Translations under genes and position numbers: made by a program
Notes under the pieces: generated by a model
The model's input: the letters and a program-made list of their open reading frames with translations, nothing else
What the model was told of the DNA's origin: nothing
The model's database searches: none
Origin: Symsagittifera roscoffensis
Taxonomy: Eukaryota > Xenacoelomorpha > Acoela > Convolutidae
Length of the DNA stretch: 60,000 nt
Assembly (NCBI RefSeq): GCF_963678635.1
Contig: NC_087069.1
Location: forward strand, 29,306,776-29,366,775
Reading direction: 5' to 3'
Shown: piece by piece, positions 49,395-58,563 of the stretch
Position numbering within the stretch: position 1 is the stretch's first letter
How the letters are laid out: each line of letters starts with the position of its first letter

Positions 49395-50329
49395 TGGATC
49401 CTGAAATAAATAATGAAAGGACGTTGAAGCAGAGAGTCAAGGCCCGGATCTCGACAAGCACGAAGTTGCCTGGGACCGACAGGGTTACACCGCCACTAGT
49501 GACGCCACTCGTGGATAACGGGGCAGCACTAGAGGAAGCCTTAAACAACATAGTGGGCAGTTTAGGAGAACAAAATGAACAGATGTCGATAAGGATGAGT
49601 GAACTAGAAAGAGCAGTTCACATTGAAAGAGAAAGTCTGCGGGAAGAAATAAACCGCATTAGACAAGAAGTTGGCAGAAGCGAAAAACGCTTGAAAGAAA
49701 GAACGGACGAACATATGACGAGGAACTTGTCGCGAATGACAAGAGAGGCGGAACAGAGGGAGTTACGCTTAAGAGCCGACATGGAGAAGTTAAGAATTCA
49801 GCAAGAGCAGTCTCTTGGGTCTCTTGACACAAAGATAGACGCGATGATGGAGAGGCGAACTCAGGCTATCATGGATAGGTTGGACGGGCTACTAAGCAGC
49901 AAGAGTGGACCAAAAGAAGGAGAGCCGAACTCGGGAGGTCCCAGCAGGGAACCGAGGGTGAACTTCAATGAACATCAAAGGAGGAAGACATATGGATCCA
50001 CTAGAGGCAGGGGCAGTTCATCAGGCTATGCCACAAGGGGTAATTCAGCATGGGGCCCAAACAGTAGAGCAAATTCAACGGGGAACAGACAGACCTCTAA
50101 CGAACGACCAACGCAAGGCACACATGCGACTGGGAGAAGTGATTCCGGCAACAGGGGGCATGCAAGCCCGAAGAGGAGTCATGTAGGTCAAGAGGGAAAC
50201 ACTCATGGCGATTCGGATTGCAGGGATGCACCTCATACAGAGCCTTCGACGAGGTGTGAGGACACTCAAACGGGACACTCAAGGGATGCTACTGCGATGG
50301 CCACGGCATTTGAACCCCTGAACCAATGA
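49394..50329 (+). CDS. Large Ty3 element, Gag coiled-coil and RG-rich region (frame C)
   Basis: 311 codons. A long coiled coil spans about residues 48-155 (LGEQNEQMSIRMSELERAV, IERESLREEINRIRQEVG and following). Then comes a basic Gly/Arg/Ser-rich segment (GSTRGRGSSSGYATRGNSAWG region) that looks like an RNA-binding tail. The frame ends AFEPLNQ-stop; the next codons in frame 0 continue the Gag capsid, so a frame change lies near 50310-50330. Confidence 0.7.
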   Translation: MDPEINNERTLKQRVKARISTSTKLPGTDRVTPPLVTPLVDNGAALEEALNNIVGSLGEQNEQMSIRMSELERAVHIERESLREEINRIRQEVGRSEKRLKERTDEHMTRNLSRMTREAEQRELRLRADMEKLRIQQEQSLGSLDTKIDAMMERRTQAIMDRLDGLLSSKSGPKEGEPNSGGPSREPRVNFNEHQRRKTYGSTRGRGSSSGYATRGNSAWGPNSRANSTGNRQTSNERPTQGTHATGRSDSGNRGHASPKRSHVGQEGNTHGDSDCRDAPHTEPSTRCEDTQTGHSRDATAMATAFEPLNQ

Positions 50330-52196
50330 ACGCAGTGAGAAGTCCAGAAGAGTCTTTAAGAAGCCAAGATGCTACAAAGACGAATCTGATGGCTGTATTG
50401 ATACCTGGATAGAGGTAATGAAGCTGCATTTCGAGGAAGAGGACTTGTCGGAGAGACAGGAATGCAGCGCGCTCACCAGCAACTTAGAAGGGACAGCCCT
50501 GAACTGTGTCATGGCCAAGAAACAGTATCAACGTGACACTGCTGAGAAAATCTTCGAAATCTTGTTAAACCGTTTCGGATCAGGAGTGCAGGGGCACCAG
50601 GCGATGATGCGCTTCGAGAAACGGAGGCAACGAGAGGATGAAACCATAGACAAGTTTCTCGAGGATTTGGAAATGCTGAGAAGGCGCAGCCAACCGGATG
50701 AGTCAAACCGAAGGATGAACCTGGCCGTAGCCTCAAAATTCATCGATGGTGTAAAAAATGATGAACTTCGTACGATGCTAGCAACGCATTACACACCACT
50801 ATCAACTAATGCGCCAACACCGGAGGAGTTGAGGCTCAAATCAAAAGAGTATCTGTTGTTGAAACCTCCTTCGAGATCTGGATATTACAAGAACAATTAT
50901 GGAAGTTTTAACAACGGACCAGCAAACCAAGGGAACAATTGGTACAAACCGAGGGATGATATGGACAAGAGACGTTCTTGTGCTAATTGCAGTTCAACAG
51001 ACCATCATGTGTCAGCATGCCCAGCTTACAAACAAGGCATGAAAGCAATAGGCTTTAGCCTCGAGGACGAAGATGCGTCAGAGTTGGATCATGAGGATTT
51101 CATGAGAGGAGTAATAGCGAGATTCGGCCCGAGGTGTTTCTTTTGCAACTTGGAAGGTCATTTTAAATCAGATTGTCCACAATTCTGGGATGCAGTGGCA
51201 GACATCAAGCATCCAAGACATGAAGAAGCTTTGTCAGGAGTGAAGGCCAGCAAGGCTCGACTTTTGAGTGAAGCGGAGGCACGCAGAAAGGATAAACCTC
51301 AAGAGCTGGTGGCAAAGAAGATGCAAGCGGTAACAGAGGAAGCAGGTGAACCGGAGCCAGCAACTGCGGCCGATGACTTCAAAATCGATTATAGGGCAGC
51401 TGCGAGGGATGCTATAAATAGAGTACAGCAGGAACTAGTGACGAAAGAGATTGAACAAAAGGTGAAACTCGAGCTGGAGAATGAAAAATTACAGGAGCAA
51501 CTGAACGCCTTCGAAGCAACGGAAGTTGAAGAGGCAAAAGCACCAAGCAGCTTGAGCATGAAACTTAATGTTATCTCTGGTCAGAGGTTCGGTATGGCAC
51601 CGCAAGGAAGTAAAATACAGTCGATAATCTCGGTGGCAGGGCATCGGGTAATCCGAAATCTGAGTGAACCGTCTGAGTTCACATTGATGCATTTGGACAC
51701 ATATGCAGACTATCTGAGGCAGGTGGAGCCACGCACCGAGTCGAGGGCTGTGAGGGCACTACTAACGACGGGTGGCCCTCGCATGAAGAAACTTCATGGA
51801 CGCTACCTAGAAGTCTATGGGCCGTATCAAGTGATGCTGAACGTGGATGGGATCAGCATCTACACCAGGACTTATGTAACAACAGATGATGACCAAATAG
51901 GGCAGATCTATTTGGGAGAAGAGGAACTCAAGGTCCGCAGGATAGGCCATGACGCCATGATGGAACAAGACGCAGTACACATTGGATATGAAGCAGATGT
52001 GACAGCACATCTGCTCGACACCAACGGGACAAAAATCGGAGTCACAGGGCTTCTGGACACAGGAGCGGTAGTGAGTGTGATGCCGATAAAAACTTGGGAA
52101 AGAATGGGCTTCACGCGGGAAGATCTAATTCCAACGAATCTCGACTGGCCGCCGCCAATCGAGGAGCTATCTACGTGGCCGGAAGAACACCGATAA
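50328..52196 (+). CDS. Large Ty3 element, Gag capsid, two zinc knuckles and protease
   Basis: The first in-frame ATG is 50418, but the frame is open from about 50330 (KSRRVFKKPRCYKDESDGCIDTW), so translation likely enters from frame C. Numbering from 50418, residues 1-160 are capsid-like (GTALNCVMAKKQ, FEILLNRFGSGVQGHQAMM). Zinc knuckles, both CX2CX4HX4C, are at 188-201 (CANCSSTDHHVSAC) and 240-253 (CFFCNLEGHFKSDC). A charged coiled region follows, then the protease active site LLDTGAVVSVMP (Asp547). The frame runs out within the protease; its remaining part is in the next frame, beginning in the 103-bp overlap. Confidence 0.9.
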   Translation, partial: ERSEKSRRVFKKPRCYKDESDGCIDTWIEVMKLHFEEEDLSERQECSALTSNLEGTALNCVMAKKQYQRDTAEKIFEILLNRFGSGVQGHQAMMRFEKRRQREDETIDKFLEDLEMLRRRSQPDESNRRMNLAVASKFIDGVKNDELRTMLATHYTPLSTNAPTPEELRLKSKEYLLLKPPSRSGYYKNNYGSFNNGPANQGNNWYKPRDDMDKRRSCANCSSTDHHVSACPAYKQGMKAIGFSLEDEDASELDHEDFMRGVIARFGPRCFFCNLEGHFKSDCPQFWDAVADIKHPRHEEALSGVKASKARLLSEAEARRKDKPQELVAKKMQAVTEEAGEPEPATAADDFKIDYRAAARDAINRVQQELVTKEIEQKVKLELENEKLQEQLNAFEATEVEEAKAPSSLSMKLNVISGQRFGMAPQGSKIQSIISVAGHRVIRNLSEPSEFTLMHLDTYADYLRQVEPRTESRAVRALLTTGGPRMKKLHGRYLEVYGPYQVMLNVDGISIYTRTYVTTDDDQIGQIYLGEEELKVRRIGHDAMMEQDAVHIGYEADVTAHLLDTNGTKIGVTGLLDTGAVVSVMPIKTWERMGFTREDLIPTNLDWPPPIEELSTWPEEHR

Positions 52197-55100
52197 CGGT
52201 CCTCCACATGGGAGGACGTGATCTTTGGATGAGCTTCCTGGTGGTAGAGAATCTGGACGACGCCGACCAATTCATCTTGGGCAGAGATTTTGTCAGGAAT
52301 TTGGACGTGATGATTGACTTGAACAACGGTCTGATACGGATTAGAAACCCGGACCGAAAGTATGTTAAGAGACCAATTAATAGGATAATAACAGACGAAA
52401 ACAAGGTACCAATTTTTTTAGATAGAAAAGTAAAATTACAACCAGGACAAGCTGTGGTAGCAATTTTTAGAATGAGAAATCTAAACTCGTTGAGTGATAG
52501 TAAACAGGTTTGCTTAGTACCGAATCCAAATAGTCAGAGTTCGGTGATTTTAGGCCGGAGCTTCTCGGTAACGCGAAACGGACTGTGTGTCAGTGTGTTG
52601 TTGAACACACTGGACACCACGGTTTCAATCGAGCGTGGAAAGAAGCTTGGCTACGCCTTACCGATGAGTACCGACTATGAGGAGACAGAAAACTTGAAGA
52701 AATATAGTGTGAAAGACTGTCCTTATCATGCAAATAAAGATAAAATCTTAAAGAGAATTAATGAATTAAAATATATTCATAAATTGTTTTCAATGAAATC
52801 CGAAACGGACGACGGCTTATCAAGCTGCTCGAATTTTCCGGAACGCCCCTCGTTATATGAACTAGATTCTGACAAACCGGTTTTGCCAGAAATAGAACAT
52901 TTAAAAGGAAAAATAGGTGAGGGAGATTTTGAAAAATTGCGGGACCTCCTAAATCGGAACGCCGAGGTATTTTCAAAACATAAGGCGGATATCGGTTGCT
53001 GTAATTTCGTCGAACACGAAATCGAACTGGAAGAGGGCGCCGTTCCCCATAGGGAAGGCGCACGGCGAATGACGCCACATAAATCGGAAGCGTGCCGAGC
53101 GGAAATAGAAATGTTGCTTGAATACGATATGATAGAACCCTCGAAATCGCCATGGGCTTGCGGAGTAGTAATGGCGAAAAAGAAAGGGGGGCAGCTTAGA
53201 TTTTGTTGCGACTTTCGTTACTTGAACGCGGTAACGATAAAAGATGCGTACCCGATACCGCGAATAGACGAGAGCCTATCTAAACTTGGTGATGCCAAGT
53301 TCTTCACCACATTGGACTTAGGTTCTGCCTTCTGGCAGGTTCCTTTGCGGAAAAAGGATAGGGAAAAAACCGGTTTCGCGTGCGAATTGGGGTTGTACCA
53401 GTGGAAGAGGATGCCCTTCGGCTTGTGCAATGCAACAGCAACTTTTCAAAGGCTGATGGCTCAGGCTTTGACAGGAGTGACCAAAAAGTACGGGAATCTC
53501 TTGATGTGCTACGTGGATGATGTAGTCATAGCGACACCGACCCTGGAGGATCACATTGATCGGCTCGATGAGGTCTTCGGATGTATGAAAAGAGCAGGCT
53601 TGAAATGCAAACCATCGAAATGTGAAATCCTTAGGGACTCGATCAAGTACCTGGGAAGAATGGTGGACAGGCATGGTGTGAGGCCAGATCCAGAAGCAGT
53701 AGAGGCTGTGCTGACATGGAAGGCTCCGAGGACGGACACACAGCTAATGAGCTTCCTGGGGTTTGCCAATTATTACCGTGAATTCATTAAAGGATATGCG
53801 GACAAGGTGTACCCGATGCAGAAGCTGATGCGCAACAAAGGGAAAAAGTTCGAATGGAACGAAGAGGCACAGGTTGCTTTCGAGAACATAAAGCGGGAAC
53901 TGTGCGAAGCGCCAGTGCTGGGCATGCCTACAGAAAAGGGCATGTATGTTCTCGACACAGACGCATCGGTGGTGGCCATCTCAGGAATCTTGCATCAAGA
54001 GCAAGAATGGAACGGAAGAACAGTTCTCCGTCCCATTGCATACGGCAGCAAAGTCTTGAGTGACACAGAGATGAAATATGGCGCACCAAAAGCAGAAATG
54101 TTCGCAGTAGTCACCTTTGTGGAGAAGTACCGTGCATACTTGGGGAGCGCTCCCTTCAAGTTACGCGTGGACAACAGAGCGTTATCCTGGTTGAAGACCT
54201 ACTCGATGGATCAGAGTTATATTGGTAGATGGATAGTAAGACTGGATGGCTACCACATGATAATCGAACATAGGATGCGTGATAAACACCAGAATGCTGA
54301 CAGTCTCAGCAAGAAAACTGAGTTCTATGAAAGATTGGAGCAGAAGCAGGCCAATCAAGCGGAAATAAAGGAGGGATTCTCGTTTCTGGACAAAGAAACT
54401 TATGAAGCGCTTCCCCTAACGAGATGGTTGGATAAGTCTGGACATCCAATTCCAGGGCATCCTGAGTTACCTGTGGAGAAAGCAGCCGAGATAAAGATCC
54501 TGTCCAAGGGGGACCCGGTCCCCTTGGATTTGTTTCTACGCTCGAACCTGGTCCAGCAAGAACTCTCTCGCATGAATATAAACAGCCTCTCATTATTGGA
54601 TAAAACGGTGCAAGTCACACCACAAATGATGCGGACGCCGGGTGGATTGTTAGAAAGAGAAGTGACCAGAGATGACCCCGAGTGGACAGCAGCAGTGGCA
54701 TCGCTAACAGTCAGGGAGAAGGTGAAGATCATGCCGTCCAGACGACAACACGAAGAGAACGAGAGGGATTGTAGGACAATAGTTCAGCAACTAGTATCCT
54801 CAATACCCCAAGAGATTTTAACCAGTACTTCTTACGGACAGAAAGAACAGGGGAGCAGCAAGCGAAAGAAAACCGTCACCTTTGTAGACCGGGATAAAGA
54901 GGGTGAAGAGGTAGAACAAAATCTGCTGCAAGACTATTTGTCCGGGGAGAAGGATGATGAAAAGAACCAGCGATCACAAGATCAACACCCGGGACAAGAA
55001 AATTTGTCCGGGGAGTCTGAGATAGACGAGAAAATTCCTGATGAGAAACAGGACCCAGAGAACAAGGTTTTGTCCGGGGAGTTCAGATGGATGCGAAGAA

Positions 55101-58100
55101 AGCACAGACATGATCTGGAGGAGCGTGCAGTCTCCAGCACAACCTCTTCGACGGATGATGATTCCCGAAACTCAGGAATGGACACCTATTCAGACAGGAA
55201 CTCGAGTTCGGGATCCGAACTGTCAGAACTAGCGATACACACGCTACTAGTGGAAACTCGGGCAAGGGACCTGGACAGAGAAGTGTACCAGGATCCTGAC
55301 AGTGATCGCTACCTAATACCAAGCGAAAGAGTCTTTGACAACGCAGCGGATGACTTAGAAACGATAGCGGTATCGAAACGCTCGATAAGCCTGTTGCCGC
55401 AGAAAGAGGCAGTCAGGACTGATCTTCAACCGTTTCAGCAAGAAACACAACCGTTGGCGAAGATTTGGTGCGTTAAGATGGAAAAAGACACACATCAGCC
55501 CAACGAGCTGAATAGTCAGATGAGGGTCATGAAGACGTACTTGAAAGCGAGATACAGACTCTCGGACCTTCTAAGGGCGCAGAGAAATGATCGCATGACG
55601 AGCAACCTAAAAAGGTGGATAGAAAACGGTGCACCTGACAAAGGTGACCTAGAAGAAGACAGCTATAGGATCCTGAGACAATACTTCATGCAGAAGAAGG
55701 GGAGATTATATCTGAACAAGGACGGGATCGTGGCTTGCAGGAGAAGAGAAGAAGACAAGGTTTTATACAAATATAACGCGATAGTGTTGCCGCAACTCTA
55801 TCAGACAGAACTATTGTTCAGGTCGCATGATCAGATGGGCCATCAAGGGATCGACAAAGTGTATCAGAGGATCCTGAAGCGCTTTGAGTGGCCTGGAATG
55901 AAAAAGGCATGTGAGAAATGGGTAACAGCGTGCCTGTCATGCCAACAGGTCAAGGATCCAAGGAAATTACGATTTCCTTTACAATCGATTGAGTCGTCTG
56001 AATTCAACGAGGTGGTGCAGATAGATCACCAGAAGATATGCATGACAGACAGCGGTTACAACCAAGTCTTGGTCATGATAGATCACTTCACGAAGTATGC
56101 AGAGGCCGTGCCCTGCATAACTGCCTCGGCGGAAGAGACATGCGACCACCTGATCAACACGTGGATAGCAAGACATGGTGGTCCGATGACGTTTCAATCG
56201 GATAATGGAACAGCTTTCGTAGGAGAGCTTACGAAAGAGCTTATGAGACGCTCACAGGTCGCTCAGGCTCACTCCACGACATACCACCCTCAAACGAATG
56301 GCCTAGTGGAAAGACAGAATAGGACGTTTGTGTCGATGCTGAGGGTATATTGTTCCAGGTACATGACCGATTGGGACAGATACCTTCCACAGGTGATGGG
56401 AGCTTATAATAGCACGCAACACTCCACCACTGGAGTCAGTCCACACATGATGCTGACGGGACACGAGAAGTCTTTACCCTTGACGTTCTTCTACCCAGAG
56501 TATGAGGGAAAGAAAACATCTCCACAGGTTTACGTAAGGGATGTGATCAGACGTCAACAGGAGTTGAACGATCTGTGCAGACGAAATACTCAGCAAGCAC
56601 AGGCAAGGCAAAGGAAAAGATTCGACAAGAAAGCAGCTGGCGCAAAAGCTTACTCGGTGGGAGACTATGTATGGGTATTTCAGAACGTTATACCACCGAA
56701 AGGGACAAAGAAACTTCTAAAGAAATGGAGGGGACCCTTCATGATTACGGAGGTGCACCAGGAGGGACGCTTTTATAGACTGAGTACTGGCCGAGCCGCC
56801 CACTACGAGAACATCAAGCCACACAATCCATCGACAGAAGACTGGTGTATACCTGCAGACATGGAAGAAGGGGATTATCTAATGATGGATCCTGCTTGTG
56901 AGGTCAATGAAAAAGGCACCAGAGAGAAGAACGATGGAAACGAAGTCGTAGAGGAAGGTACGGATACACCATTGGACCTGGATCCAAACGAACAGATCGA
57001 AGCGGACGATGAAACCTTACCCTACGCAGAGGAAGATTGGCAGGATCCCGAACAGACAGAGGTTCCCAAGAACTTCGAACCGGACCTTCCGTTCACGATG
57101 CAGACTCTTCAGACGGACGGGACGAGACCAAGAAAGAAATACAATCCTTACGGTGAGGACTTTGTAGTGGATAGGATAGATCTAAGTAAAATAGTGGAGG
57201 AAGTAGTGGGTCTAGAGGAAATAACCGTGTCACAAGACATTGACATAGTCAATGATCACAACGATGAGTGGGTTGACGACTGGTCGAAACCCGAGGTAGA
57301 ATTCGACGATGTGCAACAGCAGTCAAATGAACAGGACCTGACGAATCTGCGTGTCTTAGAGTGGCTGAACGAAATGACATCAGACCCTAAAAAGTCCAGC
57401 GTTACGATTCAAGACGTAGATCGTGAAAGCGCGAAATACATTAAGACCGAACGAGATGATCCTTCCTGGGCTGCCCAGGAAGGACAACTTCTCACTCCAG
57501 CTTCTAACCTTGACTTGATATCCGGTATGCGATCGACGGGGACGCCGATGGATATTTTTGTCCGGGGAGTGGGGGTAGGACTTACCCACACTGAAAACCT
57601 GATAATAAAAAAATTGAGAATAGCAAGAGAAACAGGAGAGTTAGAAGCAGAAACAGGCGAAGAACCTAAGAAACCTGACATAGGCAGGGTGGTTGAGTCA
57701 TATTTTAACTTACCAAATGAGTATTCAAGTAACATAATACTAACAGACAGTGATTTCATACTCACAAACAGAGCATGTGCGATAGGAATCACAGCAGACA
57801 TGAGTTTTAGGACAGCGTTAGCGGCAGACTTTAGGAGAGAATACAAAAACGTGGAATTCCTTTGGAAGCAGAGACCAGGGATAGGGGGCGTAGCAGCCTT
57901 ACCTCCGGCGGTGTCGCAGATACCGGGAAAGTACTTATGCTTCTTGGTAACGAGGGCGACAGAGAAGCAGCACGTGGACCCAGAAAACCTAGTCTTGTCC
58001 TTGACGAGGCTGAGGGACTTCCTTGTGGAAATGGACGTGAAGGAGCTCTCGCTTCCAGTGTACGATCCAAACAGAGGAAGACTGCATCCTCGGGAATTGT

Positions 58101-58180
58101 ACGCGCTTGTACACGTGACATTCTCTGATACAAACACACAACTATATCCACACAAGAAATATTACTTAAGTATAGGCTGA
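52094..58180 (+). CDS. Large Ty3 element Pol: protease end, RT, RNase H, integrase, macro-like domain
   Basis: 2028 codons counted from the first ATG, which is probably not a real start because the preceding protease half is in another frame. The protease end carries FILGRDF (60-66). RT has CDFRYLNAV, TLDLGSAFWQ (Asp408) and YVDD (473-476). RNase H has LDTDAS (Asp621, Asp623) and VDNRAL (Asp693). About residues 735-1195 are a low-complexity, charged linker. Integrase has His1245, His1250, Cys1280, Cys1283 and catalytic Asp1311, Asp1370, Glu1406, then a chromodomain-free beta-rich tail (WVFQNVIPPKGTKKLLKKW). After an acidic region, residues ~1880-2025 resemble a macro domain. RT and integrase catalytic residues are all present. 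Confidence 0.92.
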   Translation: MGKNGLHAGRSNSNESRLAAANRGAIYVAGRTPITVLHMGGRDLWMSFLVVENLDDADQFILGRDFVRNLDVMIDLNNGLIRIRNPDRKYVKRPINRIITDENKVPIFLDRKVKLQPGQAVVAIFRMRNLNSLSDSKQVCLVPNPNSQSSVILGRSFSVTRNGLCVSVLLNTLDTTVSIERGKKLGYALPMSTDYEETENLKKYSVKDCPYHANKDKILKRINELKYIHKLFSMKSETDDGLSSCSNFPERPSLYELDSDKPVLPEIEHLKGKIGEGDFEKLRDLLNRNAEVFSKHKADIGCCNFVEHEIELEEGAVPHREGARRMTPHKSEACRAEIEMLLEYDMIEPSKSPWACGVVMAKKKGGQLRFCCDFRYLNAVTIKDAYPIPRIDESLSKLGDAKFFTTLDLGSAFWQVPLRKKDREKTGFACELGLYQWKRMPFGLCNATATFQRLMAQALTGVTKKYGNLLMCYVDDVVIATPTLEDHIDRLDEVFGCMKRAGLKCKPSKCEILRDSIKYLGRMVDRHGVRPDPEAVEAVLTWKAPRTDTQLMSFLGFANYYREFIKGYADKVYPMQKLMRNKGKKFEWNEEAQVAFENIKRELCEAPVLGMPTEKGMYVLDTDASVVAISGILHQEQEWNGRTVLRPIAYGSKVLSDTEMKYGAPKAEMFAVVTFVEKYRAYLGSAPFKLRVDNRALSWLKTYSMDQSYIGRWIVRLDGYHMIIEHRMRDKHQNADSLSKKTEFYERLEQKQANQAEIKEGFSFLDKETYEALPLTRWLDKSGHPIPGHPELPVEKAAEIKILSKGDPVPLDLFLRSNLVQQELSRMNINSLSLLDKTVQVTPQMMRTPGGLLEREVTRDDPEWTAAVASLTVREKVKIMPSRRQHEENERDCRTIVQQLVSSIPQEILTSTSYGQKEQGSSKRKKTVTFVDRDKEGEEVEQNLLQDYLSGEKDDEKNQRSQDQHPGQENLSGESEIDEKIPDEKQDPENKVLSGEFRWMRRKHRHDLEERAVSSTTSSTDDDSRNSGMDTYSDRNSSSGSELSELAIHTLLVETRARDLDREVYQDPDSDRYLIPSERVFDNAADDLETIAVSKRSISLLPQKEAVRTDLQPFQQETQPLAKIWCVKMEKDTHQPNELNSQMRVMKTYLKARYRLSDLLRAQRNDRMTSNLKRWIENGAPDKGDLEEDSYRILRQYFMQKKGRLYLNKDGIVACRRREEDKVLYKYNAIVLPQLYQTELLFRSHDQMGHQGIDKVYQRILKRFEWPGMKKACEKWVTACLSCQQVKDPRKLRFPLQSIESSEFNEVVQIDHQKICMTDSGYNQVLVMIDHFTKYAEAVPCITASAEETCDHLINTWIARHGGPMTFQSDNGTAFVGELTKELMRRSQVAQAHSTTYHPQTNGLVERQNRTFVSMLRVYCSRYMTDWDRYLPQVMGAYNSTQHSTTGVSPHMMLTGHEKSLPLTFFYPEYEGKKTSPQVYVRDVIRRQQELNDLCRRNTQQAQARQRKRFDKKAAGAKAYSVGDYVWVFQNVIPPKGTKKLLKKWRGPFMITEVHQEGRFYRLSTGRAAHYENIKPHNPSTEDWCIPADMEEGDYLMMDPACEVNEKGTREKNDGNEVVEEGTDTPLDLDPNEQIEADDETLPYAEEDWQDPEQTEVPKNFEPDLPFTMQTLQTDGTRPRKKYNPYGEDFVVDRIDLSKIVEEVVGLEEITVSQDIDIVNDHNDEWVDDWSKPEVEFDDVQQQSNEQDLTNLRVLEWLNEMTSDPKKSSVTIQDVDRESAKYIKTERDDPSWAAQEGQLLTPASNLDLISGMRSTGTPMDIFVRGVGVGLTHTENLIIKKLRIARETGELEAETGEEPKKPDIGRVVESYFNLPNEYSSNIILTDSDFILTNRACAIGITADMSFRTALAADFRREYKNVEFLWKQRPGIGGVAALPPAVSQIPGKYLCFLVTRATEKQHVDPENLVLSLTRLRDFLVEMDVKELSLPVYDPNRGRLHPRELYALVHVTFSDTNTQLYPHKKYYLSIG
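54937..57569 (+). repeat. 13-bp word TTTGTCCGGGGAG, four copies in pol
   Basis: At 54937, 55003, 55069 and 57557. The first three read LSGE in the linker; the fourth reads FVRGV in another phase. Confidence 0.8.
57725..58177 (+). other. Macro-like (ADP-ribose-binding fold) domain at the Pol C-terminus
   Basis: Residues ~1878-2028 of Pol. The order SDFI (first strand), ACAIGITADMSF, ALAADFRREY, GIGGVAAL, GKYLCFLVTRA, a helix of the type PENLVLSLTRLRDFL, DVKELSLPVYD and HVTFSDTNTQLY follows that of small macro domains of the TARG1/ALC1-like type (OARD1 family), with matching length of about 145 residues. The glycine loop that grips ADP-ribose is altered (FRTA) and the catalytic Lys and Asp of TARG1 correspond to Arg and Gly. 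Binding or a structural role is therefore more likely than deacylation. Assigned by eye, not by search. Confidence 0.65.
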
Positions 58181-58563
58181 GTGATGTGCCAAAGAGTGTT
58201 AGGTCAAAGACTAAGTTGCATGTGATATGTGTGTTATGTTATGTTATGTGTTAGGTTATTAAGATCATGGGTAAGTAGGGGTTAGTGACCATGAACAACT
58301 AAATGACGATCTTGGAAATAGATCCAAAGTTTGGACTGTCCAATCTTAGGTCGAATTCCAAAATTTTAGAAACCAATTGATTTTAATAAATTTTAGGATA
58401 GATATATTTTTATCTGAACTGTTTTAAGCAAATTTTAACGATTTATGTTAAGGTGAAACTGACAAGTGTGACATTCGTGATTGCTTTTCTAGATCCTGAT
58501 TGATCATTTAAATTGCTCACTTGAGTCAAAGAATCGAATCAAATCAAACTTGAAAAGAATAGA
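58181..58563. other. Spacer between Pol and the third ORF
   Basis: 383 bp, non-coding, with a TGTTATGTTATGTTATGTG microsatellite near 58230. It could hold a splice acceptor or promoter for the downstream ORF; none is certain. Confidence 0.5.

Noticed and set aside
52130-52150. Programmed -1 frameshift site in the protease
   Set aside because: No X XXY YYZ heptamer and no obvious downstream pseudoknot; the position within a folded domain makes a copy-specific indel more likely.
57409-58155. 248-codon open frame on the minus strand
   Set aside because: It is antisense to the macro-like end of Pol, which has clear family motifs; the minus product has none.
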